DNA of 64,000 nucleotides, taken from positions 620,001 to 684,000 of the forward strand of contig NZ_VOLO01000001.1 of NCBI RefSeq assembly GCF_007954365.1. Direction: 5' to 3'. The notes beneath the pieces are model-generated. The model did no database searches. It worked only from the letters and a program-made list of their open reading frames with translations, and was not told where the DNA came from. Within the stretch, counting starts at the first letter, position 1. The number at the start of each line of letters is the position of its first letter. The translations under genes and the position numbers were made by a program. Shown in pieces: positions 16,904 through 25,823 of this stretch. This DNA is from Frigoribacterium sp. ACAM 257 (GTDB lineage Bacteria; Actinomycetota; Actinomycetes; Actinomycetales; Microbacteriaceae).

Positions 16904-17805
16904 ACGACGCTCCCGGCCTGCTCGCGCCGACGGAGGCGCGCCGACAGCCAGTCAGTCAGCCAGACGGTCGGCAGGGCCAGCAGCACGAAGAGCAGCCCGG
17001 CGAGCACGTAGGGCGTGAAGTTCGCCGCGGTGGCCGTCTCGATCTGGGCGGCGCGCACGGCGTCCACGGCGCCGAGCACGGAGATGAGCCCCACGTCCTT
17101 CTGCATCGAGACGACGTCGTTCATCAGGGCCGGCGTGACCTTGCGGATCGCCTGGGGGAACACGACCAGCCGCAGGGTCGCCGCGTGGCTGAGCCCGAGC
17201 GAGCGGGCGGCCAGCCGCTGGGACGGGTGCACGGCGTCGAGCCCGGCGCGGATGACCTCGCTGACGTAGGCCGAGTACGTGAGGACGAGCGCCACGGTGC
17301 CCCAGACCTCGGCGGGCAGGCGCGGGATGCCGAGGCCGAGCCCCGGCACCCCGAAGCCGACGAGGTAGAGCACGATGATCAGCGGCAGCCCGCGGAACAG
17401 GTCGGTGTAGCCGCGCACGAGGGCGCGCACGGGGAAGAACACCGGGCCGCGCAGCGTGCGGAGGGCCGAGAGCAGGGTCGAGAGCACGGCGACGCCGATC
17501 AGCGCCACCACGAGCACCCTGACGTTGAGCCACAGCCCCTCCAGCACCCGCGGCCACGCCGCGACGAGGGTGGGCCCGTCGAAGAAGCTGAACCGCACGC
17601 GGTCCCAGCCGGGCGTGCTCGTGACGGCCCACCAGGCGAGGGCCGCGAAGGCGATCGTGCTGACGGCGGCGATCGCGACCGAGCGCACCGACTGGCGGCG
17701 CCGGAAGGCTCGCCGGCCGAGCTCGAGGTCGCTGACGGGAGGAGCGTCGACGGCGACCGCGTCGCGGGCTACGACAGCTCCGTCACGTCGTAGTCGGCCA
17801 GCCAC
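16900..17805 (-). CDS. Polar amino-acid ABC transporter permease
   Basis: The membrane subunit (HisM/GlnP type) has about 5-6 membrane segments. The ABC-permease loop EVIRAGLDAVHPSQRLAARSLGLSHAATLRLVVFPQAI (shown with its EAA-like core) is clear, and RGLPLIIVLYLVGFG precedes it. The start is uncertain. GTG 17803-17805 gives 301 residues and overlaps the SBP gene by 37 nt. GTG 17686-17688 gives 262 residues, beginning just before the first membrane helix. No ATG fits. The end overlaps the ATPase gene. Confidence 0.85.
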   Translation of the reverse strand: MAGRLRRDGAVVARDAVAVDAPPVSDLELGRRAFRRRQSVRSVAIAAVSTIAFAALAWWAVTSTPGWDRVRFSFFDGPTLVAAWPRVLEGLWLNVRVLVVALIGVAVLSTLLSALRTLRGPVFFPVRALVRGYTDLFRGLPLIIVLYLVGFGVPGLGLGIPRLPAEVWGTVALVLTYSAYVSEVIRAGLDAVHPSQRLAARSLGLSHAATLRLVVFPQAIRKVTPALMNDVVSMQKDVGLISVLGAVDAVRAAQIETATAANFTPYVLAGLLFVLLALPTVWLTDWLSARLRRREQAGSVV

Positions 17806-18590
17806 TCCTGCTGCAGCTGGTCGAGGGTGCCGTCGGCGCGGAGGGCGTCGACGGCGTCGGTCACGTCGCCGGTGAGCCCGCTGCCGAGCGGCAGCACGAT
17901 GCCGAGCTCGTCGCTCGCGCCGTCCTCCGCCGCGAGCTGGCCGAGCACCACGCCGCCCTCGACGAAGTAGGTGGCGGTCGGCACGTCGAGCACGATCGCG
18001 TCGACCTGGCCGGCCTCGAGCGCCGCCTTGGCGTCGTCGTTCGAGTTGTAGGCCTGCACTCCGCCCTCGGGGTCGATGACCTGCTCGGCCGCGGTGAAGC
18101 TCGTGGTGCCGCTCTGCGCGCCGATGGCGAGGGCGGCGAGGTCGGCGACGCTCGTGGCGCCCTCGGCCGCGGTGCCCGGCAGGGTGACGACGGCCTGGCG
18201 CGTCTCGTAGTACGGCGACGAGAAGTCGACGGCCCTCGCGCGCTGCTCGGTGATCGAGAACTGCTGCAGGTTCAGGTCGAACGTCTTCGGGCCGGGCGCG
18301 ATGGCCTCGTCGAAGGTCGAGCGCACCCAGACGACGTCGTCCTCCGCGTAGCCGAGCTGGTCGGCCACGGCGTAGGCGAGCGCCGCCTCGAAGCCCTCGC
18401 CGGTGGTCGGGTCGTCGTCCTCGACCCACGGGCTGTAGGCGGGCTCGCCGGTCGCGATCGTCAGCTTGCCCTCGGTGACGAGCCCGTCGGCGGACCCGCC
18501 GGAGCCGGACGTGGGGGCGCAGGCCGACAAGGAGGCGGCGGCGACGACGGAGACGGCGGCGGCCGCGAGACGGAGACGGGTGCGGGGCAT
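17769..18590 (-). CDS. Polar amino-acid ABC transporter substrate-binding lipoprotein
   Basis: Extracytoplasmic solute-binding protein (family 3), 273 residues. The signal peptide has a lipobox SLSAC (Cys24), so the protein is lipid-anchored. The binding domain begins GLVTEGKLTIATGEPAYSPWVED and contains GEGFEAALAYAVADQLGY, SSPYYETRQAVV, GAQSGTTSF and DAIVLDVPTATYFV. It is first in the operon with permease and ATPase. Start ATG 18588-18590 is preferred; TATCCT lies 7 nt upstream, suggesting a leaderless mRNA. Substrate is unknown. Confidence 0.92.
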   Translation of the reverse strand: MPRTRLRLAAAAVSVVAAASLSACAPTSGSGGSADGLVTEGKLTIATGEPAYSPWVEDDDPTTGEGFEAALAYAVADQLGYAEDDVVWVRSTFDEAIAPGPKTFDLNLQQFSITEQRARAVDFSSPYYETRQAVVTLPGTAAEGATSVADLAALAIGAQSGTTSFTAAEQVIDPEGGVQAYNSNDDAKAALEAGQVDAIVLDVPTATYFVEGGVVLGQLAAEDGASDELGIVLPLGSGLTGDVTDAVDALRADGTLDQLQQEWLADYDVTELS

Positions 18591-18669
18591 GAGGGGCAGG
18601 ATATCCGTCCGCGGGTGCGGGCGGCGGCACCGGGGCGTCGTGTGACGCCGGACGGCTAGCCTTGCCCGC

Positions 18670-20019
18670 ATGACCGTCGCCGCGCCTCCTCGTGCACCCG
18701 GCGCGGACGGCGTCTCGCGCCGCCTGCCCGCGCGCGTCGCGGCCCACCCCGCCGTGCTCTGGTCGGCCTTCGTGCTCGTGCACCTCGTCCTGGGCCACGC
18801 CGCCCTTACCGGGCCGAACCAGCCGCTGGGCGACGTCTGGAGCGTCTACCGCACCTGGATGCAGCAGGGCGTGGGAGGCGGCGACTGGGTGGGCGTGGAC
18901 CGTGCGTGGGTCTACCCCCTGCTGGCAGCCGTGCCCATGCTGCTCGCCCGCGTCGGCGGCGACGCCCACTACGGCCAAGCGTGGCTGACGATCGTGCTGC
19001 TGCTCGACGCCGGGGCGTTCGCCGTGCTGACCGGCGGGCTCCGTAGGTCGTGGGCCCGGACGCGAGGCGCGCAGTCAGTGCGCGGACGCCGTCACGTCGG
19101 CGCGGCGTGGTGGTGGCTGCTCTTCCTCCTCGCCCTCGGGCCGATCGCCGTGGGGCGCATCGACGCCGTCACCGTGCCGTTCGCGATCGTCGGGATGCTG
19201 CTGCTGGCCTCACGGCCGCTCGCCGCCTCGGTCCTCCTGACCGTCGCCGCCTGGGTCAAGGTCTGGCCGGCCGCGCTGGTCGTCGCCGCCGTCGTCGCCC
19301 TGCGGGGCCGTGCCCGACGCGACGTCGTCGTGGCCGCCGTGTCGACGACCGTCGCCGTGGTCGCGATCTCGCTCGTCCTCGGCAGCGGGGCCACCGTGCT
19401 CGGCTTCGTGCAGGAGCAGGCCGGACGCGGGCTGCAGGTGGAGTCGCCCACCGCCACCGCGTGGCTGTGGCGGGCCGCGGCCGGGGTGCCGGGCACGTTC
19501 GTCTACTACGACCGCGAGATCCTCACCTACCAGGTGGAGGGCGACGGAGTCGGCGCCGCTGCGCGCCTCACGACGGTGCTGATGGCCCTCGTCGTGCTGC
19601 TCGTCCTGCTGCTGGGGCTGCGGGCCGCGAGGCGCGGTGCGTCGGCCGTGCACCTCCTCGCGCCCCTGTCGCTCGCGTTCGTGACCGCCCTCATCGTCAC
19701 CAACAAGGTCGGGTCGCCGCAGTTCGTCGCCTGGCTCGCGCCTCCCGTCGTGCTCGGGCTGGTGCTCGCGCGGCGCGGGGGGCCGTCTGCGGCCCTGCCC
19801 GCGGGGCTCGCCGTGGGGATCGCCGGGCTGACGCAGGTCATCTACCCGTGGGGGTACCAGGCCCTGCTCGGCGTCGAGCCGTGGATGCTCGTGCTGATCA
19901 CCGTGCGGAACGCCGCCGAGGTCGTGCTGCTCGTCGTCGCGCTGGTGCAGCTGTGGCGGGCTGGGTCAGGCAGCCGGGGCTGCCGTCCCGGCCACGACGG
20001 TGCCAGGATGGCCGCATGA
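18670..20019 (+). CDS. GT87-like (DUF2029) polytopic membrane glycosyltransferase
   Basis: The 449-residue protein has about 10-11 hydrophobic segments and few soluble loops. Near residue 60 is GDVWSVYRTWMQQG, and near 75 is WVGVDRAWVYPLLAAVPMLLARVG, a pattern like GT-C/DUF2029 mannosyltransferases that use polyprenyl-phosphate sugars. Further marks are WVKVWPAAL and TNKVGSPQFVAWLAPPVVLGL. A role in cell-envelope glycan assembly is likely but unproven. TAGCCT (18657-18662) lies 7 nt before the ATG. The stop overlaps the next gene's start (ATGA). Confidence 0.8.
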   Translation: MTVAAPPRAPGADGVSRRLPARVAAHPAVLWSAFVLVHLVLGHAALTGPNQPLGDVWSVYRTWMQQGVGGGDWVGVDRAWVYPLLAAVPMLLARVGGDAHYGQAWLTIVLLLDAGAFAVLTGGLRRSWARTRGAQSVRGRRHVGAAWWWLLFLLALGPIAVGRIDAVTVPFAIVGMLLLASRPLAASVLLTVAAWVKVWPAALVVAAVVALRGRARRDVVVAAVSTTVAVVAISLVLGSGATVLGFVQEQAGRGLQVESPTATAWLWRAAAGVPGTFVYYDREILTYQVEGDGVGAAARLTTVLMALVVLLVLLLGLRAARRGASAVHLLAPLSLAFVTALIVTNKVGSPQFVAWLAPPVVLGLVLARRGGPSAALPAGLAVGIAGLTQVIYPWGYQALLGVEPWMLVLITVRNAAEVVLLVVALVQLWRAGSGSRGCRPGHDGARMAA

Positions 20020-20342
20020 TCGTCGCCTTCTCCGTCTCGCCCAGCGGCGGTCCGTCCGCCGGATCGCTCGATCCCGAGGCGCACGGCGACTCGGTGCACG
20101 AGGCCGTGGCCGCGGCCGTGGCCGTGGTGCGCGCGTCCGGGCTGCCGAACCGCACCTCCTCGATGTTCACCGAGATCGAGGGCGAGTGGGACGAGGTCAT
20201 GGACGTCGTCAAGCGAGCGACGGAGGCGGTGGGCCGGTACGGCACGCGCGTCTCGCTGGTGCTGAAGGCCGACATCCGTCCGGGCCGCACGGGCGAGCTC
20301 GACGGGAAGCTGGAGAGGCTCGAGGCCGCGCTCGACGACTAG
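20016..20342 (+). CDS. MTH1187/YkoF-family thiamine-binding protein
   Basis: A 108-residue ferredoxin-like protein of the MTH1187 (DUF77) family, which binds thiamine-type ligands. Typical features are the start MIVAFSVSPSG, then AAVAVVRASGLPNRTSSMFTEIEGEWDEVMDVVKRATEAV, and GTRVSLVLKADIRPGRTGELDGKLERLEAAL (conserved segments given as spans). ATG 20016 overlaps the glycosyltransferase stop, so it is translated from the same message. Why these two are coupled is unclear. Confidence 0.88.
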   Translation: MIVAFSVSPSGGPSAGSLDPEAHGDSVHEAVAAAVAVVRASGLPNRTSSMFTEIEGEWDEVMDVVKRATEAVGRYGTRVSLVLKADIRPGRTGELDGKLERLEAALDD

Positions 20343-20541
20343 CCGCGCACGGCCCGATCGGCGGGCTGCTGGGCGCACTGCCGAGGGCGCCTCGCCAGGT
20401 GATGCGGGATCGAGTCGGGTCCTGCGAAGGGCCTCAGACACCCGTGGGTGAGGGCGCGTTCACCCGTCCGTAGGGCAGGTGCTCGGCCAGGATGAGCTGG
20501 GAGTGACCACGTGGTTGCGCCTGTGAGCCAGAGGAGCCACC

Positions 20542-22128
20542 GTGAGACGTCCGTCCCTTGTCACCCTCGGAGTCACGGCCCTCGCCGTCGTCGCCAGCAC
20601 CGTCACCCCCCTGGCATCCGCGCCGGCTCCGGCATCAGCCGCCGTCACCACGCCGGTCCTGAGCGTCTCGAGCACGCACGAGGCCGGCTACCCGAGGGGC
20701 CGGCAGCACGCAGGTGTCGGTTCATCCGCATCCATCAGTGCCGCGACCCTCACCGGCGGCGTCACCATGACCGGGACCGAGAGCAAGGCCGGAGCCGGTG
20801 ACAGCGTGACCGTGTCCGTCCAGCCTCCGCAGGGGCAGCGGCTCGCCATCGGGCGCTACTCCATCGACTCTCGCGTCCAGGACGCCACCCGAGCGCGTGT
20901 GGAGATGTCCGTGGGCTCCCTCAGCGAGGGCTTCGTGGGCGACGTCGAAGTCCTCGATCTCGCTGCGGACGCCACGGGCAAGCTCACCCGCTTCGACATC
21001 GTCTTCCGCAACGGCACCGAGTCGCCCGCCTACGCCTACTTCGGCCAGCTTCGCCTCGGCCAGGCGGGAGACACCGGGGCAGTCCTGAGCGCGACGACCG
21101 TCCAGTACCCCGGTACGCCGATCGGCTCCGTGCCCACGAGCGCCACCGAGACGATCTTCAACACCAGCACCGCACCCCTCTCCGTCGGCACGGCAGCAGT
21201 CACCACCGGCTCGACCACCGACTTCAGGATCAGCGACGACACGTGCAGCAACACCACCCTCGCCGCCGGGGCGAGATGCACCTTCAAGATCGGCTTCGTC
21301 CCCACGAAGGCAGGACCACGCCAGGGCATCGTGACCGTCAGGGTCGGCGCGACCACGAAGCAGATCTCCCTCGCAGGCTCGGCCCCCCTGGGCACGACCG
21401 GGATCACGTACAAGGGCGACGACTACGTCTCCGGGGGCACCACTCACAGCTTCCCCGACGGATCCTTCACCACGGTCCTCGGCAGCAACGCCAGCGACGG
21501 CTACTCGTTCGTCCCGCTGCGCCCCTACGGACTCGACACCGGAGCAGACACCACGCGCGTCGACGTCGTTCGCTACGGCGGCGGCCCGTTGGCGATCGGC
21601 ACCTTCGACACCAGCGAAGACACGGGGCCCGCTCCCGACTCGACCGCGAAGTACGGGCTCGCTGTCCGCGGATCCGGGCGTGGCTGCGGTTCCTACACCG
21701 GCAAGCTCACCGTCTCCGCGTTCGACGTCGACTCGGCCGGCGTCCTGACTTCTGCTCGCATGTCCTGGACGCTTCGGTGCACGTTCTCCGACGGCACCAT
21801 GACCGGGTCCCTCAACTGGCGCAACCGAGCCGACAAGGCCGCCCCCCGTGCGGTGACGTCCCTCGGGGTCGCTGCCGCCGCGAGCGGCACTCGCACCGCG
21901 ACGTGGCGCGCCTCCACCTCGACGGACAACCGGGAGACCTTCGTCCGCCTCGTGCCCGGCACGGTCAAGGGCGCCACGCCCACCAGCGGGCTGCCGGTCA
22001 CCGTCACCAGCACCACTTCCGCGAGACTCCCGGCACTGATCACCGGCAAGAGGTACACCCTCGTCGCCTGGTCCGTCGACACCGCCGGCAACCTCGGGCC
22101 CCGTGTCGCCCTCCCCGTCACGGGCTGA
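20542..22128 (+). CDS. Secreted protein with ASH (choice-of-anchor D)-like and Fn3-like domains
   Basis: A 528-residue exported protein. Residues 1-34 form a Sec signal peptide (LVTLGVTALAVVAST, cleavage near PASAA). Residues about 35-185 are a beta-rich domain without a recognised family. About 190-290 looks like the ASH/choice-of-anchor D fold (ETIFNTSTAPLSVG, CSNTTLAAGARCTFKIGFVP, GIVTVRV). About 290-430 is a second beta domain with Cys pairs (GRGCGSY, LRCTFS). About 435-528 resembles fibronectin type III (APRAVTSLGVAAAASGTRTATW, RYTLVAWSVDTAGNLGP). There is no LPxTG or C-terminal anchor. GTG 20542 follows GAGGAG. It uses more A-ending codons than its neighbours. The role may be surface or matrix-related. 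Confidence 0.75.
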   Translation: MRRPSLVTLGVTALAVVASTVTPLASAPAPASAAVTTPVLSVSSTHEAGYPRGRQHAGVGSSASISAATLTGGVTMTGTESKAGAGDSVTVSVQPPQGQRLAIGRYSIDSRVQDATRARVEMSVGSLSEGFVGDVEVLDLAADATGKLTRFDIVFRNGTESPAYAYFGQLRLGQAGDTGAVLSATTVQYPGTPIGSVPTSATETIFNTSTAPLSVGTAAVTTGSTTDFRISDDTCSNTTLAAGARCTFKIGFVPTKAGPRQGIVTVRVGATTKQISLAGSAPLGTTGITYKGDDYVSGGTTHSFPDGSFTTVLGSNASDGYSFVPLRPYGLDTGADTTRVDVVRYGGGPLAIGTFDTSEDTGPAPDSTAKYGLAVRGSGRGCGSYTGKLTVSAFDVDSAGVLTSARMSWTLRCTFSDGTMTGSLNWRNRADKAAPRAVTSLGVAAAASGTRTATWRASTSTDNRETFVRLVPGTVKGATPTSGLPVTVTSTTSARLPALITGKRYTLVAWSVDTAGNLGPRVALPVTG

Positions 22129-22228
22129 CAGCCGTCCGGGCGTCGTCGCTCTCGGGACGCCGACGTGACGCCCGACCCAGTCAGGACGAGCGGGCCGTCG
22201 TCGCGAGGCGACCGGATCGTCTGGGCTG

Positions 22229-22293
22229 TTGCCTGACCTGGCGAGGCCGTAAGATCGTCGTGATCGGGTCGAATCGATTCGAACCGATTCGAC
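22229..22293 (+). promoter_or_regulatory. Promoter and dyad operator of the DHA1 pump
   Basis: TAAGAT (22250-22255) is a good -10, with a weak -35 TTGCCT at 22229-22234 and short spacing of 15. Downstream is a dyad, GTCGAATCG at 22268-22276 and CGATTCGAC at 22285-22293. The inner sequence is itself a 14-bp palindrome (22269-22282). A dyad just past the start of transcription is typical of a repressor site. No regulator gene is adjacent. Confidence 0.55.
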
Positions 22294-22388
22294 GCGATCG
22301 ACGGGCCGCGTGCCCGTCGCTCACCAGACAGCTCGAGGGAGAGTCCCTGGTCCCCAGCCCGCCCCTCCGACCTCGAAGGCAGCCGCCC

Positions 22389-23678
22389 GTGATCGTCCTC
22401 ACCACCCGTCGCAAGACACTCGCCCTGATCGCCCTCGCGCTCGGCGGCTTCGGCATCGGCTCGACCGAGTTCGTCGCCATGGGCCTGCTGCCGAACATCG
22501 CGCAGGATCTGCTGCCCGGCCTCTACGCCCAGTCGTCCGACGAGGGCATCGCCCGGGCCGGCTGGCTCGTCAGCGCGTACGCGCTCGGCGTCGTCGTCGG
22601 CGCCCCCACGATCGCGGCGATGTCGTCGCACCTGCCCAAGAAGAAGCTGCTCATGGGCCTGTTGACGCTCTTCGTCGTCGGCACCGTGCTGTCGGCGGTG
22701 CTGCCGTCGTTCGGCTGGGTGCTCGGGGCTCGTTTCTTCGCGGGACTGCCGCACGGCGCCTACTTCGGCATCGCCTCCATCGTGGCGGCGACCATCATGG
22801 GCCCCGGCAACCGCGGCAAGGGCGTGGCCCTCGTTCTCAGCGGCCTCACGATCGCGAACGTCATCGGCGTGCCGGCCATCACCGCCCTCGGCCAGGCGCA
22901 GGGCTGGCGCGTCGCCTACCTCGCCGTCGCCGCGATCTTCGCGCTGACCTTCGTCGCGGTCTGGCTGGCGGTGCCGCGCATGGAGGGCGACTCGTCGGCA
23001 TCGATGCGACGTGAGCTGAGCGCCTTCAAGAAGCCCCAGGTGTGGCTGGTCATGGGCGTCGGCGCGATCGGCTTCGGCGGGTTCTTCGCGGTCTACAGCT
23101 ACATCGCGAACGCGGTGACCGAAGGTGCGGGCGTCGACGAGGGCGTCGTGCCGTGGGTGCTCGTCGGGGTCGGCGTCGGCATGACGATCGGCAACGTGAT
23201 CGGCGGCTGGGCGAGCGACAAGAACCTCAAGGCCGCGCTCACCGTGGGGTTCATCGGGTTGATCGCGGCCCTGGTCGCCTACGCGCTGCTCGTCGACGGC
23301 ATCGTGGGCATCTTCGTGACGACGTTCTTCCTGGGCCTCGTCAGCTCGATGATCGGGCCGTCGGTCCAGTCGCGTCTGATGGAGGTGGCCGGCGAGAGCC
23401 AGGTGATCGGCGCCGCGCTCAACCACTCGTCCATGAACCTCGGCAACAGTGCCGGCGCCTACCTCGGCGGCGCCGTGATCGCGGCGGGCTTCGGCTTCGC
23501 CGCACCCGGCTGGGTCGGCGTGGCGCTCGCCCTCCTCGGCGTGGTGCTCACCGTGATCAGCTTCCGGCTGCAGAAGTCGGGCGACGCGCGCCAGGCGGCG
23601 CTCTGTGCCGCCGCCAGCGAGGCCGACCACAAGGAGGACACCGACACGGGGTCCGTCTTCGTGGTGCAGGGGCGCTAG
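22389..23678 (+). CDS. MFS transporter, DHA1 (AraJ/YdhP-like) family
   Basis: A 429-residue, 12-segment major facilitator. It begins TLALIALALGGFGIGSTEFVAMGLLPNIA, the hallmark of DHA1 drug or sugar exporters (motif spans residues 8-36). Other conserved parts are AYALGVVVGAPTIAA, FFAGLPHGAYFGIASIVA (motif C region) and AALNHSSMNLGNSAGAYLGG in segment 11. Exported substrate is unknown. The start GTG 22389 follows GAAGG; the frame stays open upstream but has no homology there. The promoter carries a candidate operator, so expression is probably inducible. Confidence 0.9.
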   Translation: MIVLTTRRKTLALIALALGGFGIGSTEFVAMGLLPNIAQDLLPGLYAQSSDEGIARAGWLVSAYALGVVVGAPTIAAMSSHLPKKKLLMGLLTLFVVGTVLSAVLPSFGWVLGARFFAGLPHGAYFGIASIVAATIMGPGNRGKGVALVLSGLTIANVIGVPAITALGQAQGWRVAYLAVAAIFALTFVAVWLAVPRMEGDSSASMRRELSAFKKPQVWLVMGVGAIGFGGFFAVYSYIANAVTEGAGVDEGVVPWVLVGVGVGMTIGNVIGGWASDKNLKAALTVGFIGLIAALVAYALLVDGIVGIFVTTFFLGLVSSMIGPSVQSRLMEVAGESQVIGAALNHSSMNLGNSAGAYLGGAVIAAGFGFAAPGWVGVALALLGVVLTVISFRLQKSGDARQAALCAAASEADHKEDTDTGSVFVVQGR

Positions 23679-23700
23679 CAGCGCCGCTCGAGCGGAACGG

Positions 23701-23755
23701 ACGCGAAAAGGGACGAGATGCCCGGTGCCCCCGGCGATCTCGTCCCTTTTCGCGT
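23701..23755. terminator. Perfect 19-bp hairpin between convergent genes
   Basis: Arms 23701-23719 and 23737-23755 pair perfectly around a 17-nt loop. One flank carries AAAA and the other TTTT within the stem, so it can act in both directions. It lies between the MFS gene (+) and the response regulator (-). Confidence 0.85.
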
Positions 23756-23806
23756 ATTTCGTGAGCGACGGCACGGCCGCCGCGCCCCGGCCGCAGCCGA
23801 GCAGCC

Positions 23807-24484
23807 CTAGAAGCTGGTCTGCGCCGGAGTGTCGGTCTGCAGCAGGATGCCGTCCGTGATGGCGCGCTTCCGCAGCGCCACCTTCGTGCCGACGTCGTAG
23901 CCCGCCACGCGGTACTTCTCGCGGATGCGCTTGAGGTAGCTCTTCGCCGTCTCTTCGCTGATGCCGAGCTGGTACGCCACGGCCTTCACGGGCTCGCCGC
24001 CGCCGTAGAGTGCCATGACTCGCCTCTCCTGGGCGCTGAGCTTCGGCACCCCGCCGATCTCGGCGGCGTTGAGCGCGAGGTCGAGCTCGGCCGAGATGTA
24101 CGACTCGCCCTTGGCGGCGGCCCGGATCGCCTCGACGATCATCTCGGCGTCCTCGCTCTTGACGAGGTAGCCGAGAGCGCCGGCGGCCAGGGCCTCACGG
24201 ACGACGTTGGGCTCGGAGTAGGTGCTCATCAGGACCGTCTTGACACCCGTCGTCTTCAGGGTGTTGATCTTGAGCGAGATCGGGATGTTGTCCTTGAGGT
24301 CGAGGTCGAGCAGCACGACGTCGACGGGGAACTCGGGGTGCGTCAGCAGCTCGGGCCAGGACGCCACGGCGGCGACCATCGAGATGTCGCTGGCTGCGCC
24401 CCGGATCCACTCGCTCAGGGCGCCCAGGAGCATCTTGTGGTCGTCGACCAGGGCCAGACGGATGCGGTCGTCGGGAGTCGTCAC
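23807..24484 (-). CDS. Two-component response regulator, NarL/LuxR type
   Basis: 225 residues. The receiver domain (about 8-128) has the acidic pair Asp14-Asp15 (LALVDDHKMLL), phospho-acceptor Asp60 (VVLLDLDLKD) and a lysine in GYLVKSED. The C-terminal LuxR-type helix-turn-helix (about 150-205) is LSAQERRVMALYGGGEPVKAVAYQLGISEETAKSYLKRIREKY in its conserved span. GTG 24482-24484 follows AAGGA. It is the third gene after a histidine kinase and a membrane protein on the same strand, which gives its likely partner. Confidence 0.9.
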   Translation of the reverse strand: MTTPDDRIRLALVDDHKMLLGALSEWIRGAASDISMVAAVASWPELLTHPEFPVDVVLLDLDLKDNIPISLKINTLKTTGVKTVLMSTYSEPNVVREALAAGALGYLVKSEDAEMIVEAIRAAAKGESYISAELDLALNAAEIGGVPKLSAQERRVMALYGGGEPVKAVAYQLGISEETAKSYLKRIREKYRVAGYDVGTKVALRKRAITDGILLQTDTPAQTSF

Positions 24485-24563
24485 GGGGCGGTCCTTCTTT
24501 CTGAGGAGGTGGTGTCCATGCTAGACGGACTGGTCGAGGTGCAGACGGCCCTGTCGCGGGGGG

Positions 24564-25823
24564 TCACGACTCGGCCGGGTTGTCGACGACGCAGTGGATG
24601 CGGAGCCTGAGGCTGGACTCGTGGGTCGACGCCGAGTACTCGCCGACGCGCTCGAGGGCGCTCCACGTCGCGGGGGTCACCCGGTTGCGCCGGATGCCGG
24701 TGGTCGAGACGACGATCGGGACCTCGACGCTGCGACCTGCCAGGGAGGCGATCGACTGCGTGACGGCGGCCACCGGGCCCAGCGTCAGCGTGATCGCCGC
24801 GCTCGGCGCCCTCGTCTTCGAGTCGCCGAGCAGGAGCCACACGGCCTGCAGCAGGCCGTCGCGCTGTGGCGGCGCGAGCAGCCCCGCGAGCGACGACGGG
24901 TCGACGAGCGTCACCGAGCGTCCGAGGTACTCGGACTCGGTGACGGCGTGGTGCAGCCAGGTCTCGCGTCGGCCCTCGATCAGGTGGAGGCGCAGCTCGG
25001 TCGCGAGGGACGCGGCCTGCGAGGCCACCTTGGGAGACAGGGGGAGCGGCACGTCGCCGCCGGCGACGCCGTCGAGGAGCTTCTCGGCCGCGAGGTCGAG
25101 GCGGGCCAGCTCGTCGCTCGCGAGCATGCCCACGGCGAAGCGCGGCTGGGACACGTTGCTCTGCACGAGGACACGGTCGAGCTCGACCTGCACCATCCGT
25201 CGGAACCGCTGCACGACGGAGACCGCGACGGCGCCCGGGAGCACGGCCAGGGCGACGATGGATATCTGCTGGGGCACGGAGTCGGCCGTGAGGGGAGTCG
25301 ACGCGACGACCATGACGGCGAAGCCGACGAACAGGAGCCCGACGGCGACGACGATCTCACGGGCGGGCCGGAGCGTCACGACGGGCAGCAGGCCGAAGCC
25401 GACGGCGACGCTCGCCGTGGCGTAGGCGCCGACGTCGTGCAGGGGCCAGACGGCGACGAAGTCGAGGGCGACGACCACGACGAGGATCCCGCCGATGACG
25501 GCGAAGACCCCGCCGGTGAGGCGCTCGCCCCGGATCGTGACGAGGGCCGCGGTGCCGACGAAGACGGCGATGTAGAGCAGCCAGGCGACGAGCGCCGGCG
25601 CGACCACCGGGTAGTCGCCGAGGTGGCTGAGGAAGAAGACCAGGCCGTAGACGGCCTGCACCGCGGCGACCACGGCGGCCCCGAGCCCCAGGTAGCCGGT
25701 CCCGAGGGTCGCGCCGGCCGCGCGCGCCTGCCGCAGGGAGCGGGCGCCGGTCGAGCCGATCGGCAGGCCGCGGGCGGCCCTCCGTCCGCGCTGCACCCCG
25801 AGGGTGTTCTCGTCGATGCTCAT
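24564..25823 (-). CDS. Six-segment membrane protein of the two-component operon (unknown function)
   Basis: 419 residues. About six membrane segments lie in residues 40-205 (GTGYLGLGAAVVAAVQAVYGLVFFL to VALAVLPGAVAVSVV). The soluble C-terminal half of about 210 residues holds LARLDLAAEKLLDGVAGGDVPLPLSP and a region (RDGLLQAVWLLLGDS...) that could be a degenerate GHKL ATPase without N- or G-box. No phosphorylatable His motif is seen. Its start overlaps the kinase stop by 4 nt. An accessory sensor or kinase modulator is the best guess; no family name is claimed. Confidence 0.75.
   Translation of the reverse strand: MSIDENTLGVQRGRRAARGLPIGSTGARSLRQARAAGATLGTGYLGLGAAVVAAVQAVYGLVFFLSHLGDYPVVAPALVAWLLYIAVFVGTAALVTIRGERLTGGVFAVIGGILVVVVALDFVAVWPLHDVGAYATASVAVGFGLLPVVTLRPAREIVVAVGLLFVGFAVMVVASTPLTADSVPQQISIVALAVLPGAVAVSVVQRFRRMVQVELDRVLVQSNVSQPRFAVGMLASDELARLDLAAEKLLDGVAGGDVPLPLSPKVASQAASLATELRLHLIEGRRETWLHHAVTESEYLGRSVTLVDPSSLAGLLAPPQRDGLLQAVWLLLGDSKTRAPSAAITLTLGPVAAVTQSIASLAGRSVEVPIVVSTTGIRRNRVTPATWSALERVGEYSASTHESSLRLRIHCVVDNPAES

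Noticed and set aside
21116-22388. Upstream extension of the MFS gene into the secreted-protein gene
   Set aside because: The frame is open by chance. The MFS N-terminal motif starts right after GTG 22389, and the promoter with its dyad lies between the genes.
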